Origin: a virus
IMG/VR virus record: IMGVR_UViG_3300032288_002265
Span: 1 to 64,000 of that record
DNA: 64,000 nt
Reading direction: 5' to 3' (one strand)
This document shows positions 34,262 through 41,465 of the stretch, one piece after another. The position numbers were made by a program, and so were the translations under genes. Numbering within the stretch: position 1 is the stretch's first letter; every line of letters starts with the position of its first letter. The notes beneath the pieces are model-generated. The model saw nothing but the letters and a program-made list of their open reading frames with translations, had not been told where the DNA came from and did not search any database.

Positions 34262-34518
34262 TTCGCACCTCCATCCTGTATTGCCTTGCCGGCGGGATAC
34301 TCGAAGACAACGGCGTCATCGATGATCTCGTGCTTCACCTTGCCGGTGAGCAGGTCGACGGCGCACCGCTTGGTGAGCATGTAGCCGCTTGTCAGCAGCT
34401 TGATCGACCATGATTTGTTGAATGAGTATTGGTTGATCGCCATCGCGATAATCCCGGGGGTGTGGATCATGCTGTCGGAACTGAGCCTGATCGTGTCTGT
34501 CTGTGTGGTTGCGTTCAT
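34258..34518 (-). CDS. Hypothetical protein
   Basis: 86 residues, beta-rich, ending in a Gly-Ala-Lys tail like that of two nearby genes. ATGA overlaps on both sides. No family recognised. Confidence 0.6.
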   Translation of the reverse strand: MNATTQTDTIRLSSDSMIHTPGIIAMAINQYSFNKSWSIKLLTSGYMLTKRCAVDLLTGKVKHEIIDDAVVFEYPAGKAIQDGGAK

Positions 34519-34841
34519 GGTTGTGTTTCGTTAGGGACTGAGTCTTTAAGCTCTGCCTCGATGAAGAACTCCGACCCGTCAGGCAGAATGACGGACGGAA
34601 CATAGGGGATGACGCCCATCTCTCGTTTGTCGTAGAGGCACGACGCGAGCATGGGCCTGTGTTTCTTTTCCATAGGCCACGGGATTTCGTCCCAGTCTCC
34701 TTCTGGATACTGAAACAAGATGACCGGGTCGGATGAAAACCATGCCTTCATCAGGGCGTCGACGATGTCGCTGTGCTTGGTGTGAAGACGGCCGTGTTCG
34801 ACGACCAGTGTGACTTGTGCTGTGTGTTGTATTGCTTTCAT
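34515..34841 (-). CDS. Hypothetical protein
   Basis: 108 residues, mixed alpha/beta (WFSSDPVILFQYPEGDWDEI). Its last codons contain an imperfect copy of the AGGGAC dyad (34531-34549). ATGA overlap with the RadC-like gene. No family recognised. Confidence 0.6.
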   Translation of the reverse strand: MKAIQHTAQVTLVVEHGRLHTKHSDIVDALMKAWFSSDPVILFQYPEGDWDEIPWPMEKKHRPMLASCLYDKREMGVIPYVPSVILPDGSEFFIEAELKDSVPNETQP

Positions 34842-35296
34842 AGGTTGTAGAGGTATCCGAGTTCTCGGAGGCTGACGTGCTTTTCGGCACCGATAATTAC
34901 GCTGTCGTTGACGTTGATCCTGAGAATCTGTCCTCCCTTCTGGAGTTCGCGGCTGATCCTGATGTCAGCCTCGGATGGGGTCGGGTCTCCGCTTGGGTGA
35001 TTGTGAACCACCACAAGGGAGTGCGCTGCATTGATGATCGCAGCACGGAAGACTTCCCGTGAATGGACCACGACCTGATCTAGCGTTCCGAGTGCGACCA
35101 AGACGTGGCCAGTGATCCTGCATCGAGTGTTGAGCAGGATCGCAACAAAGGATTCCTGATCCGGCGAGAACCAGGAAGCTGACGGGATGTTCTGCCTCCA
35201 GTAGGAGACGATGCGTGATGGGCAGTCACCCATGACTGCTTCGCTAGGTCCGCAGTCCCTAAGCCGCATGACCTTGAATTCTGCGGGCGGTCTCAA
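34838..35296 (-). CDS. RadC-like JAB/MPN-domain protein
   Basis: 152 residues. The JAMM-type metal motif is visible as VVHNHPSGDPTPSEADI, with an upstream Glu in REVF. I chose a TTG start at 35296 because it overlaps the previous stop (TTGA), has GGAGGTG 5 nt upstream, and gives the start LRPPAEFKV that I recall from this family. RadC-like proteins are associated with mobile DNA and phages; no DNA-repair activity has been firmly shown and their substrate is unknown. Confidence 0.8.
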   Translation of the reverse strand: MRPPAEFKVMRLRDCGPSEAVMGDCPSRIVSYWRQNIPSASWFSPDQESFVAILLNTRCRITGHVLVALGTLDQVVVHSREVFRAAIINAAHSLVVVHNHPSGDPTPSEADIRISRELQKGGQILRINVNDSVIIGAEKHVSLRELGYLYNL

Positions 35297-35592
35297 TTGG
35301 CACCTCCAGTTGCTTTGGATACGGCTTCCTGTGCCCATCGTGCTATGGCGAGGAAGTCACCCCTCCCCGGCGCATTTGGGAACGTAGTGGCGGAAAAATC
35401 CGCTTGTGTCTTGATTGCAACGAGCGCGGCCAGCAACTCGGGGGAGGATGCGATGAGACGGGCGTTGGCACCCTCATTCATGTGCATGACAGCGATGACA
35501 CCATCTTCTCGATCACGCACCTTGGTGTAGGTGCAGAACTGGCCGGGAACTGTGTTCCTGGTGATGTGCCAAGGGCCTGGGGTGTGGCTCAC
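35293..35592 (-). CDS. Conserved phage accessory protein
   Basis: 99 residues from a GTG at 35592 that overlaps the preceding stop (GTGA) and has GGGAGGTG upstream. The start SHTPGPWHI and the segment ANARLIASSPELLAALVAI are hallmarks of a small protein type common in tailed phages, function unknown. Confidence 0.7.
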   Translation of the reverse strand: MSHTPGPWHITRNTVPGQFCTYTKVRDREDGVIAVMHMNEGANARLIASSPELLAALVAIKTQADFSATTFPNAPGRGDFLAIARWAQEAVSKATGGAN

Positions 35593-35948
35593 TTCGCACC
35601 TCCCTTCTGCTGCTGAAGCACGCGGTTCACGCGGATCCAGTACCGATCCGTGGCGGACTTTGTCGGACCCTTGGGGCCACCGTTCCAGATTCTTGCGGCG
35701 TATTCCTGATCGCGACCCTCGGCGTACCTCTTGAGGTAGAGGGCGCACACCTTGCGGGCGGCGACCCTGTTGGTCATCGACTTCCAAGTGTATGACGTGC
35801 CGGCGAACCGGTTCACGTCTTCGACCACGCCACGGTGGATCTGGAGCGGGCCAACGGCCAAGCCTCCGTCACCGATTGCTGAGTCGCGACCGTTGCTCTC
35901 GACAATGATCAATGCCGAGACGAGTTGTGTGAGTTGTGCTGCATCCAT
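35589..35948 (-). CDS. Lysozyme-like muralytic enzyme
   Basis: 119 residues. IIVESNGRDSAIGDGGLAVG (about 14-33), with Glu17 as the likely catalytic acid, then PLQIHRG and the C-terminal ARIWNGGPKGP...ATDRYWIRV, have the layout of the transglycosylase/lysozyme SLT fold, but the protein is short. It would cleave peptidoglycan glycan strands. No signal sequence is seen, so as an endolysin it would need the holin-like protein encoded at 57741. A GGGAC dyad lies 36 bp upstream. Confidence 0.75.
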   Translation of the reverse strand: MDAAQLTQLVSALIIVESNGRDSAIGDGGLAVGPLQIHRGVVEDVNRFAGTSYTWKSMTNRVAARKVCALYLKRYAEGRDQEYAARIWNGGPKGPTKSATDRYWIRVNRVLQQQKGGAK

Positions 35949-35983
35949 AGTTGTGTTGTGTGTTCCGGTTCAGCCGGATCTGC

Positions 35984-36000
35984 TAGGGACTCATTCCCTA
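35984..36000. repeat. AGGGAC dyad, copy 4
   Basis: TAGGGACTCATTCCCTA, 6-bp arms with a 5-bp centre, 36 bp upstream of the lysozyme-like gene start. Confidence 0.65.
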
Positions 36001-36359
36001 ACATCCGCAGCACTACGTCTGATCTCTGGAGCATTTCGCTGAATGATCGGGCGCAGCCTGCGGAGGTTAAGAAACGCTGCTCTTTGGCCTCCTTTGCCAT
36101 TCGATGGGCGGCTCGTTTCGTTGCCGTTCCAAAGGGATCTGTTCGTCGCGGAGTGAATCCAACTCCGGGCAGTATTTGCGCCTTTCCACGCATCGGATCT
36201 CAGCGTCGCCCGCAACTTCCGATTGGCCATCTCTGGAGCATTACGCTGAATGATGGGAACCCTCTTTTGGTTGCGGCCTGAGTCGATGCGCCAGTGATGC
36301 GCCTGACTTGCCTTCATCTTACGTCTGACTGTGATCACCCTGTCCCGTGGTGTCGCCAC
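35991..36359 (-). CDS. Doubtful basic protein with internal repeat
   Basis: 122 codons from a GTG at 36359, 3 bp after the previous stop; an ATG at 36317 is an alternative. The product is very basic and carries PIIQRNAPE twice, encoded by a 29-bp direct repeat that keeps the frame (207 bp apart). No SD and no family recognised. A second frame (35909-36193) is also open here. Either may be real, or the stretch may be non-coding with repeated sites. Confidence 0.3.
   Translation of the reverse strand: MATPRDRVITVRRKMKASQAHHWRIDSGRNQKRVPIIQRNAPEMANRKLRATLRSDAWKGANTARSWIHSATNRSLWNGNETSRPSNGKGGQRAAFLNLRRLRPIIQRNAPEIRRSAADVRE
36022..36050. repeat. 29-bp direct repeat, copy A
   Basis: ATCTCTGGAGCATT...GCTGAATGAT; 27 of 29 positions match the copy at 36229-36257, 207 bp away. 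Confidence 0.75.
36229..36257. repeat. 29-bp direct repeat, copy B
   Basis: Second copy of the direct repeat; differs from copy A at two positions. Confidence 0.75.
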
Positions 36360-36361
36360 GG

Positions 36362-36646
36362 TTAGGACTGACGGCGATGGAACATTTTACCCACGGAGGG
36401 GACCATCAAACGCGAGCCCAAGGCTTCTTCGATCTCCCGCAGGGTTCCCCCCACGAGCAGTCTTTCTTGCAAGGCCTGTGATTCGCACAGGAACGGTTGG
36501 TGTTGTAGGTTTATCCGTTTCAATCCGCCACGGATCACAGCAGCCCGGAGGATTGCAGCCTCGGGGTATCTCCGCAGTTTACGAGTTGCTCGCCGCACAC
36601 CGATCTCCTTGGCCTCGACGGCTGGGTGTCTGTTGGGTCTTGGCAT
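36362..36646 (-). CDS. Possible HTH protein
   Basis: 94 residues, basic. The C-terminal GGTLREIEEALGSRLMVPS then VGKMFHR has the look of a recognition HTH. The SD is weak. A degenerate GGGAC dyad lies 41 bp upstream. Probable but unproven gene. Confidence 0.45.
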   Translation of the reverse strand: MPRPNRHPAVEAKEIGVRRATRKLRRYPEAAILRAAVIRGGLKRINLQHQPFLCESQALQERLLVGGTLREIEEALGSRLMVPSVGKMFHRRQS

Positions 36647-36686
36647 TCTGCGCTCGACGGTCTCTATCCAGCTGACCGTTGCTTGC

Positions 36687-36703
36687 TAGGGACTTGGGGA
36701 CTA
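36687..36703. repeat. Degenerate AGGGAC dyad, copy 5
   Basis: TAGGGACTTGGGGACTA: the left arm is perfect, the right arm is altered. 41 bp upstream of the gene starting at 36646. Confidence 0.4.
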
Positions 36704-36805
36704 GTGCCGCTGACTAGGAAGGGACGAACCCTCCGGTCAGACCCACGCCGAAGCATGGGGCTGAACGGAAAGCCCGAGGGGCCGAAGCCCACCGGGAAAG
36801 AGACA

Positions 36806-36821
36806 AGGGACGCTGGTCCCT
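36806..36821. repeat. AGGGAC dyad, copy 6
   Basis: AGGGACGCTGGTCCCT: perfect 6-bp arms, 4-bp centre. It overlaps the stop codon of the small membrane-protein gene and could also act as a weak hairpin in RNA. Confidence 0.65.
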
Positions 36822-36996
36822 AGAGTAGGCCAGCCACAAGGAAGGCGCAGATGGCGACAACGCCCACGGACTCGCCCTCCTCGACAATCAGCCGAGCCTC
36901 ACGAGGCCCAAGCCTGACAATGTGGTGGACAGCACGGGGCCAAGCGCGGCGTTCATAGCCAAAGCCGAAAAGGACGGGGCGGGATTCAAGGATCAT
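36820..36996 (-). CDS. Small protein with C-terminal membrane segment
   Basis: 58 residues from an ATG at 36996 without a clear SD. The N-terminal 40 residues are soluble and Arg-rich (LFGFGYERRAWPRAVHHIVR); the last 17 (SVGVVAICAFLVAGLL) are hydrophobic enough to span or anchor in a membrane. A tail-anchored layout. It might be a lysis accessory or superinfection factor; nothing specific supports either. Confidence 0.5.
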   Translation of the reverse strand: MILESRPVLFGFGYERRAWPRAVHHIVRLGPREARLIVEEGESVGVVAICAFLVAGLL

Positions 36997-37050
36997 GGGA
37001 ATGGGATGAATGGGTTGAAGGCCGGGGCAGATTGCGCCACCCCGGCCCAC

Positions 37051-37067
37051 TAGGGACGCCGTCCTTA
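37051..37067. repeat. AGGGAC dyad, copy 7
   Basis: TAGGGACGCCGTCCTTA: 7-bp arms with one G-T mismatch, 3-bp centre. It covers the stop codon of the next gene upstream and is 55 bp before the start at 36996. Confidence 0.6.
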
Positions 37068-37625
37068 TTCGGCGGACTCGTCGTCGGCGGACTCGTCGGT
37101 GTCGTCCATGTCGCCAGCCTCGATCATGGCGATGGCCGCTTTCAGCATTTCCACGGCATCGTCGGCATCTTCATCGGCGAAGGCCCAAGCCCGCTTGGCG
37201 AGACGCTCCACGGCGTCGGTGTCGTCGGCTTCACCCTTGGCCTTGGCCTTGCCCTTGGCCTTCCCAGCCTGAATCAGGGCATCGAGGATCGACACGGCAT
37301 CGCGAGCCTTCCCGGCATCGGAGCGCAAGGCACGCTGGCGCAGGCCGGCCGCACGCAAGGCCTTGTTCACAGAGTTGCTCTTTTGTGCCCGAGCATAGAC
37401 CGCTTTGATTCGGCCCGTGATGGCATCATCATCGAGACCGAGTGACTTGTACTTGGCGACGGCTTCCTTGACGGCTTGGGTCAGATTGGCTGCAGCAATC
37501 ACGGCCGTTTCAACGATGGCCTGCAGGGCGGTGTCGATGGCGACGGCCGAGGCTTCAATGGCCTTGGCATCGGGCTTGGCGGACTTGGTGGCGGGCTTGG
37601 CTGACTTGTTGTTGTTGGTGCTCAT
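37065..37625 (-). CDS. Ala/Lys/Asp-rich protein heading the leftward accessory block
   Basis: 186 residues. A Lys/Ala-rich basic N-terminus (KSAKPATKSAKPDAKAIEAS), a helical centre and a very acidic C-terminal tail (DDTDESADDESAE). The basic head and acidic tail recall DNA-binding or histone-like proteins, but no family is recognised. It is the first leftward gene after the control region, so it is likely expressed early and strongly. There is no strong SD before the ATG. Confidence 0.6.
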   Translation of the reverse strand: MSTNNNKSAKPATKSAKPDAKAIEASAVAIDTALQAIVETAVIAAANLTQAVKEAVAKYKSLGLDDDAITGRIKAVYARAQKSNSVNKALRAAGLRQRALRSDAGKARDAVSILDALIQAGKAKGKAKAKGEADDTDAVERLAKRAWAFADEDADDAVEMLKAAIAMIEAGDMDDTDESADDESAE

Positions 37626-37676
37626 GTTGTGTCGTTGTTGTGTGGTGGGCGTTGCTGCCCGTTGTTGTTATTGAAT

Positions 37677-37694
37677 AAGGGACGCACGTCCCTT
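37677..37694. repeat. AGGGAC dyad, copy 8 (best)
   Basis: AAGGGACGCACGTCCCTT: perfect 8-bp arms with a 2-bp centre, 52 bp upstream of the leftward start at 37625. Confidence 0.75.
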
Positions 37695-37723
37695 GTACAC
37701 ATAGGGTTTATGGCGATAAACGG

Positions 37724-37742
37724 TTGATACCCTTACTATCAA
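37724..37742. promoter_or_regulatory. Operator-like dyad TTGATA-N7-TATCAA
   Basis: Perfect 6-bp inverted repeat with a 7-bp spacer in the switch region, 100 bp upstream of the first leftward gene. Size and symmetry suit a dimeric repressor. No protein is tied to it. Confidence 0.5.
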
Positions 37743-37910
37743 AGGTAACAAACGGCCTCGGGGGTGGGGGGAGGGTGGGAACGCTCTGGGCTGGCTGTGG
37801 ACACATACCCCCCTTTTCTCAACTTTCTGACTTTGGCAGTATTGAACGGTCCCGCACTCGTCCAGTAACAGTGATAGACGCTGTACTACTACAACGATTG
37901 TGCTCTTGCT

Positions 37911-37983
37911 GGCACTTACTGGATCGTGCGGGCACTTGCTGGCACTTGCTCCGGGCGGTGGGAGGCACTGGCCGGCACGTGCG
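37911..37983. repeat. Iteron-like GGCAC 10-mer cluster
   Basis: GGCACTTACT (37911), GGCACTTGCT (37931 and 37941), GGCACTGGCC (37964) and GGCACGTGCG (37974). Two adjacent pairs are head-to-tail with a 10-bp period. Same-face repeats like this are typical of initiator or regulator binding sites. Confidence 0.55.
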
Positions 37984-38313
37984 GGGGTGGGGCGGGGCGA
38001 CGAAGCCTCCCAGGGGAGATGGGTAGGTTGGAGCGTGGGGGTCTCCTGTGTCAGCCTCGGGCGATGGTCGCCTTGTCCTACCCTGGCCTGCTACGTGGGC
38101 CTGCTGACGCCTTCTCCAGATCACCTGGAGCGCATTAAGCGGCGAGGGGTTCTGCCCCATTCCGCTCCATCCCTTCACTCGTGGACCGCCTTACGCGATT
38201 TCCAGGAGCTACACGGCCGTTCCTCTTGGGTTCGGCGTGCTCGTGTTACCCCTGTAGCGGTGTAGCGTCAAGGGTGTTGACGTTTCTGTGGGTGGCGGGA
38301 ATCCTCTGGAGCA

Positions 38314-38580
38314 ATGAAATCGACGTTTACCTCGACGACTGCAGCTGTGATTGCCCCAGCCAATGTCTACCGCAAGCACCTGATCATCCACAATGAGAGC
38401 GGTGGTCATCTGCACGTGCTTTTGGGGTCTCGGACGACCGTTTCCACCACCAACTACACTGTCGACATCTCTAACGGACAGGTGTGGCAGGTGCCTGCTG
38501 GGTTCATTGGCGTTGTCCAGGGCATCTATGCAGCCTCTGGAAGCGCCCAGGTGACCGAGGTCAACGAGACCGACCACTGA
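38314..38580 (+). CDS. Small beta-rich phage protein
   Basis: 88 residues; the only rightward gene between two leftward blocks. The pattern APANVYRKHLIIHNESGGHL then HVLLGSR...VPAGFIGVVQGIYAASGSAQVTEV is that of a small beta-sandwich found among phage head decoration or fibre proteins. The ATG is preceded by TCTGGAGC. It ends 24 bp before a convergent gene. If it is structural, its solitary position outside the late block is odd; it may be a recent move. Confidence 0.6.
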   Translation: MKSTFTSTTAAVIAPANVYRKHLIIHNESGGHLHVLLGSRTTVSTTNYTVDISNGQVWQVPAGFIGVVQGIYAASGSAQVTEVNETDH

Positions 38581-38603
38581 TCTTCGGGAATGGAGGGTCT
38601 TGG

Positions 38604-39557
38604 CTACGAGGCAACCTTGAACTCGGCCTTGATGACTCTCTCGTTCATTCCGGTAGAGTAAACCAGGTCCATCCAGACGCTTCCAAGCGGCTTCGGAGGC
38701 ATCCCACGCTCCACAGCCCAGCCATGGGAGCCATCACCGTAGTCGTCCTTGTAGCCTGGGGTGCGTATGAAGACCTGCGAGTCCATGGAGACGTGGCTGT
38801 TTTTCAGGCGCTCCCGTGCCAGGGTGGCCATCCATGAGTCATGGGTGTGCCCATTGAGTATCACGTCGGCATCGGGTAGGAACGATGCCTGGCGACGGGT
38901 CGAGAGCACACCATGGGTCATCATTCCACCGCCTCCAGATCCGTGGAAATACTTCAGTTTCATTGTAACCGAAGCACCTCCTCGCTGGTCCGGCTTGTAC
39001 TCCCGGTCAGCACCACGGAACTTCACCCAGCCACCGTAGCCACCAAGTCGAATGCCGTGTCCCTTGGAGCGCATCAGGGCCACCACACGCTCGCTCATGT
39101 TGATCTCGTGGCGCTTGAGGACCGAGGTCTCGTGGTTGCCCATGGCTAGTAGTGCCACAGGGTACTGCATCAGGAACTCGACCGTGTCATCGATGACGGA
39201 GTCAAAGTAGGCACCGGAACGGTACTCGGGTCGAAGCTCGTCCTTGGAGCCTCGAGGATCCCACTTCCCCTGCATGGCGTCGAACCAGTCGCCTGCAATG
39301 ATGATGACAGCATTCTGTTGGAGAGCTTCATCGAAGTGGCGTTTGAGCATCTTGCGGTCGCACTTCATGGAGTCGAAGTGGACATCGCTCGTCAGGAGCA
39401 CCTTCAGTTTCGATCCACGACCAAACGGAATTAGTATGGAGTGGACGTTACGTGAGAGCTCGGAGACTTCAACGGAGAGAGGATTGATAGACTTCATGGG
39501 AGGAGGAGGAAAACCCTTGACCTCTCCATCAAGCGCAATCCTGTAAGTGAGTGTCAA
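38604..39557 (-). CDS. Calcineurin-like metallophosphoesterase
   Basis: 317 residues from a TTG at 39557 that overlaps the previous stop (TTGA); an ATG at 39497 is the alternative start. All motifs of the family are present: SDVHFDS (57-63), GDWFD (89-93), GNHE (140-143), a lone His-containing segment (YFHGSGGGG) and GHTHDS (about 236-241). These bind two metals and hydrolyse phosphoesters; substrates range from DNA to nucleotides and proteins. With the neighbours being nucleic-acid enzymes, a DNA or nucleotide substrate is possible but not shown. Confidence 0.85.
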   Translation of the reverse strand: MTLTYRIALDGEVKGFPPPPMKSINPLSVEVSELSRNVHSILIPFGRGSKLKVLLTSDVHFDSMKCDRKMLKRHFDEALQQNAVIIIAGDWFDAMQGKWDPRGSKDELRPEYRSGAYFDSVIDDTVEFLMQYPVALLAMGNHETSVLKRHEINMSERVVALMRSKGHGIRLGGYGGWVKFRGADREYKPDQRGGASVTMKLKYFHGSGGGGMMTHGVLSTRRQASFLPDADVILNGHTHDSWMATLARERLKNSHVSMDSQVFIRTPGYKDDYGDGSHGWAVERGMPPKPLGSVWMDLVYSTGMNERVIKAEFKVAS

Positions 39558-39859
39558 GATATGGCGCTGGGCACAAACGGCTCACCAGGGCAACGTTGGG
39601 CGTGCTCTGCGAAGCCGGCGTAGGCTCGGAGATCGACGTAGTTGTCCTCGTGGAAGACCCGCATCGATCGCTGCAGCTTGAACTGGCACATCATCAGTTC
39701 AACGACGTGGGATGGCAGGGTGTGAGGCAGGCGGATGCCGTAGTGCTGCTGGATGGCGGCGGTCCAGCATAGGCCGATGTTATCGTGCGATAGGTGGGGC
39801 TCACCGTACACGCTGCCGCGTTGCTGGATTGTCTCGCTGACCTTGGATTCGGCGCTCAT
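39554..39859 (-). CDS. DUF6378-like phage protein
   Basis: 101 residues. QRGSVYGEPHLSHDNIGLCW then HYGIRLPHTLPSHVVELMM and DNYVDLRAYAGFAEHAQRC matches the layout of DUF6378, a small helical phage protein of unknown function. The arrangement of acidic residues is loosely like all-alpha nucleotide pyrophosphohydrolases, but I do not see their full motif. Overlaps the upstream gene by 59 bp. Confidence 0.7.
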   Translation of the reverse strand: MSAESKVSETIQQRGSVYGEPHLSHDNIGLCWTAAIQQHYGIRLPHTLPSHVVELMMCQFKLQRSMRVFHEDNYVDLRAYAGFAEHAQRCPGEPFVPSAIS

Positions 39860-40100
39860 TTGAAAGTTCGATTGATACGTCGCGCCCCTTGATCGAGACC
39901 GACTCTACGGCCTCGCGCTTCAGGAGCTCTTCGGCCAGTTCGTTGTTCCCTTTCCAGGAATGGCAGACGCAGGCCATGGTGATGTCGTGGTTGTCGGGCT
40001 TCGTTGATTTCTTCTTCTTCTCGCCGTCCGCCTTGAGCTCGCCGCGCACCACCGTGACGACGCGCCCACCTGACAGGGAGACTTGGATTATTGCACTCAT
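39801..40100 (-). CDS. Hypothetical protein
   Basis: 99 residues from the ATG at 40100. A Lys-rich stretch (DGEKKKKSTKP) and a Cys pair (MACVCHSW). The last 20 codons overlap the DUF6378-like gene in another frame. No family recognised. Confidence 0.55.
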   Translation of the reverse strand: MSAIIQVSLSGGRVVTVVRGELKADGEKKKKSTKPDNHDITMACVCHSWKGNNELAEELLKREAVESVSIKGRDVSIELSNERRIQGQRDNPATRQRVR

Positions 40101-40168
40101 CGTGGAGTGCGGTATCCGGCACACAAGTCAAGCACCGGATACCGCGTCAATCTTGTTGCGTTTGGGTG

Positions 40169-40270
40169 TTACTTGCCACCTTTGACAGCCTTACCACCCT
40201 TGCCGCCCTTGGGCGGAAACGGGAACGGCTTGCCACCCTTGGTGGACTTGGAATCCTTGGATCCTTTCAT
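40169..40270 (-). CDS. 33-aa Gly/Lys/Pro-rich peptide
   Basis: A short frame: MKGSKDSKSTKGGKPFPFPP followed by KGG repeats. It has one of the strongest ribosome sites in the window (AAAGGAGGTG, 8 nt before ATG) and its ATG overlaps the methyltransferase stop (ATGA). The strong signal suggests real and abundant translation. The basic, unstructured composition suits nucleic-acid or ribosome binding; no family is known to me. Confidence 0.6.
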   Translation of the reverse strand: MKGSKDSKSTKGGKPFPFPPKGGKGGKAVKGGK

Positions 40271-40926
40271 TTCAATTCACCTCCTTTCCTTTTGCGTATC
40301 TCCGCAAAAACCAGATTTCCGTCCATGATGCGTACAGTGCAATCAGCGACGTGTTTGACCTTGTGGGTCACGTTGTAGAATTGGCCCTTGTTCCACAGCA
40401 CCAGGTCGTCCCCTGACGTGTCGAAGTTCCACCCGTGCATCCCCTGATACTTCTGCTTCTCACCCTCGTTGCGGTGGTGGAGCAGCGTTACCCAGCCTCC
40501 TGGCTTGGTCACTGCGATCATCTCGAGGATGACCGTCATCGGGTATTGGCTGTGGTCGACGCTGTTCTGGGCGTTGACCAGATCGAAGTAATCGGCTCCG
40601 AACTGCTCGTAGAGCCCCTCGCCAAAGCCCAGGATGGTCCTGACAGGGGGAACGATGCCATGCTTCTCCAGCAGGCGGTTGTAGCCCTCGGCCAGAGGGT
40701 CCACAGCGGTGACAATGATGCGGTCTTCGCCACAACGCTTGCCGAACGTGGTCAGCGGGCCAGCGCCCACATCGAGCACATGGGCGTTGGCAAAGAGTTT
40801 TCCGCGCATGAAGTCGGCAACTTGGGAATCGGGGTCAAGGCGGTTCTGGAAATCTCCAGGCCACTGACCTCCCTTGGTCTCCAGAATGGAGTCCCAGAAA
40901 TTGAGCTCGTGTGAAGTTTCACTCAT
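40267..40926 (-). CDS. SAM-dependent methyltransferase (class I)
   Basis: 219 residues from the ATG at 40926. The SAM-binding motif I is HVLDVGAGPLTTFGKR (about 49-64), followed by an acidic residue at the end of strand 2 (VTAVDPLAEGYN) and motif IV-like DLVNAQNSVDHSQYP. It is not a DNA methylase with DPPY or NPPY. The substrate may be a sugar, small molecule or protein. It sits beside a glycosyltransferase-like gene, so glycan methylation is one possibility. Confidence 0.8.
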   Translation of the reverse strand: MSETSHELNFWDSILETKGGQWPGDFQNRLDPDSQVADFMRGKLFANAHVLDVGAGPLTTFGKRCGEDRIIVTAVDPLAEGYNRLLEKHGIVPPVRTILGFGEGLYEQFGADYFDLVNAQNSVDHSQYPMTVILEMIAVTKPGGWVTLLHHRNEGEKQKYQGMHGWNFDTSGDDLVLWNKGQFYNVTHKVKHVADCTVRIMDGNLVFAEIRKRKGGELK

Positions 40927-41227
40927 GCCAACCAACGTCTTGCGGCTGTCCTGTCTCCCTTGCCCAACATCCCCCTCCAAAGCGGATCTTGGTAGGCATA
41001 TGGCATCCGCACCCATAAGGCGCATTCTGCCATGGCCTGCATCTGTGGAGATCCCTCCCGTACAACGGACACCGAGCACACTGACGAAGTAGCGCGAGCG
41101 TAGTACGACGCGATCTCCATCGCCAAGGGGAAAGAAGGAATCGGAGCATCCAAATTCCTGGATCCTTCCCCTCGGCGTGGAGAACAGCGATCCACTCACG
41201 CAGCCTGCGAAACTTAACAAACCTCAT
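40919..41227 (-). CDS. Cys-rich small protein, probably metal-binding
   Basis: 102 residues from the ATG at 41227, which lies within the end of the preceding gene (14-bp overlap). It has a cluster of Cys: CARCPLYGRDLHRCRPWQN, then YGCGCHMPTKIRFGGGCW. The spacing suggests a zinc or iron-sulfur site. Other start choices in a different frame were rejected because this frame carries the Cys pattern. Function unknown. Confidence 0.6.
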   Translation of the reverse strand: MRFVKFRRLREWIAVLHAEGKDPGIWMLRFLLSPWRWRSRRTTLALLRQCARCPLYGRDLHRCRPWQNAPYGCGCHMPTKIRFGGGCWARETGQPQDVGWHE

Positions 41228-41465
41228 GCCACAGTTTGTGTACTTTCTGTGGGGTGGTTGGCACGGCCTTTGCCTTGAACAGGTCAAACTGGCCTGAGAT
41301 GGCATCGGCGAGCACATCACCGCTGATGCTGCGCTTGAGCCTGGTGTGTTTCTGCCAGCCCTGAAGCAACTGCTTCTTGGGATCCCAGCGGAACACCCAG
41401 ACCTTCCCCTGCGCCATTGCCTCGAACTTGCAGCGGCGCACCCTCGTTTTCTTCGTTGGATTCAT
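41214..41465 (-). CDS. Hypothetical basic protein
   Basis: 83 residues from the ATG at 41465 (ATGA overlap with the upstream gene). Basic N-terminus (NPTKKTRVRRCKFEAMAQ) and a Trp-rich centre. No family recognised. Confidence 0.55.
   Translation of the reverse strand: MNPTKKTRVRRCKFEAMAQGKVWVFRWDPKKQLLQGWQKHTRLKRSISGDVLADAISGQFDLFKAKAVPTTPQKVHKLWHEVC

Larger units (their letters stand above)
37626..38313. other. Non-coding switch region, candidate origin/control region
   Basis: 688 bp between the leftward gene at 37625 and the rightward gene at 38314, with no convincing gene. It holds, left to right: a GGGAC dyad (37677-37694), a TTGATA/TATCAA dyad (37724-37742), a G-rich stretch (about 37755-37785), a cluster of GGCAC-type 10-mers (37911-37983) and, near 38275, a TTGACG that could be a -35 box. 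This is the typical content of a control or replication-origin region; the function is inferred. Confidence 0.5.

Noticed and set aside
35909-36193. 94-codon minus-strand frame MRGKAQILPGV
   Set aside because: Overlaps the lysozyme-like gene by 40 bp and competes with another frame; no SD and no family. Left unannotated.
37724-38265. Plus-strand frames of 100 and 121 codons in the switch region
   Set aside because: Gly/Trp/Arg-rich shadow composition, no SD, no motif; the stretch is better explained as non-coding with repeats.
40923-41195. 90-codon frame in a different phase over the Cys-rich gene
   Set aside because: The alternative frame (40919-41227) carries the clustered Cys pattern and is the more convincing choice, though this one ends in an ATGA overlap.
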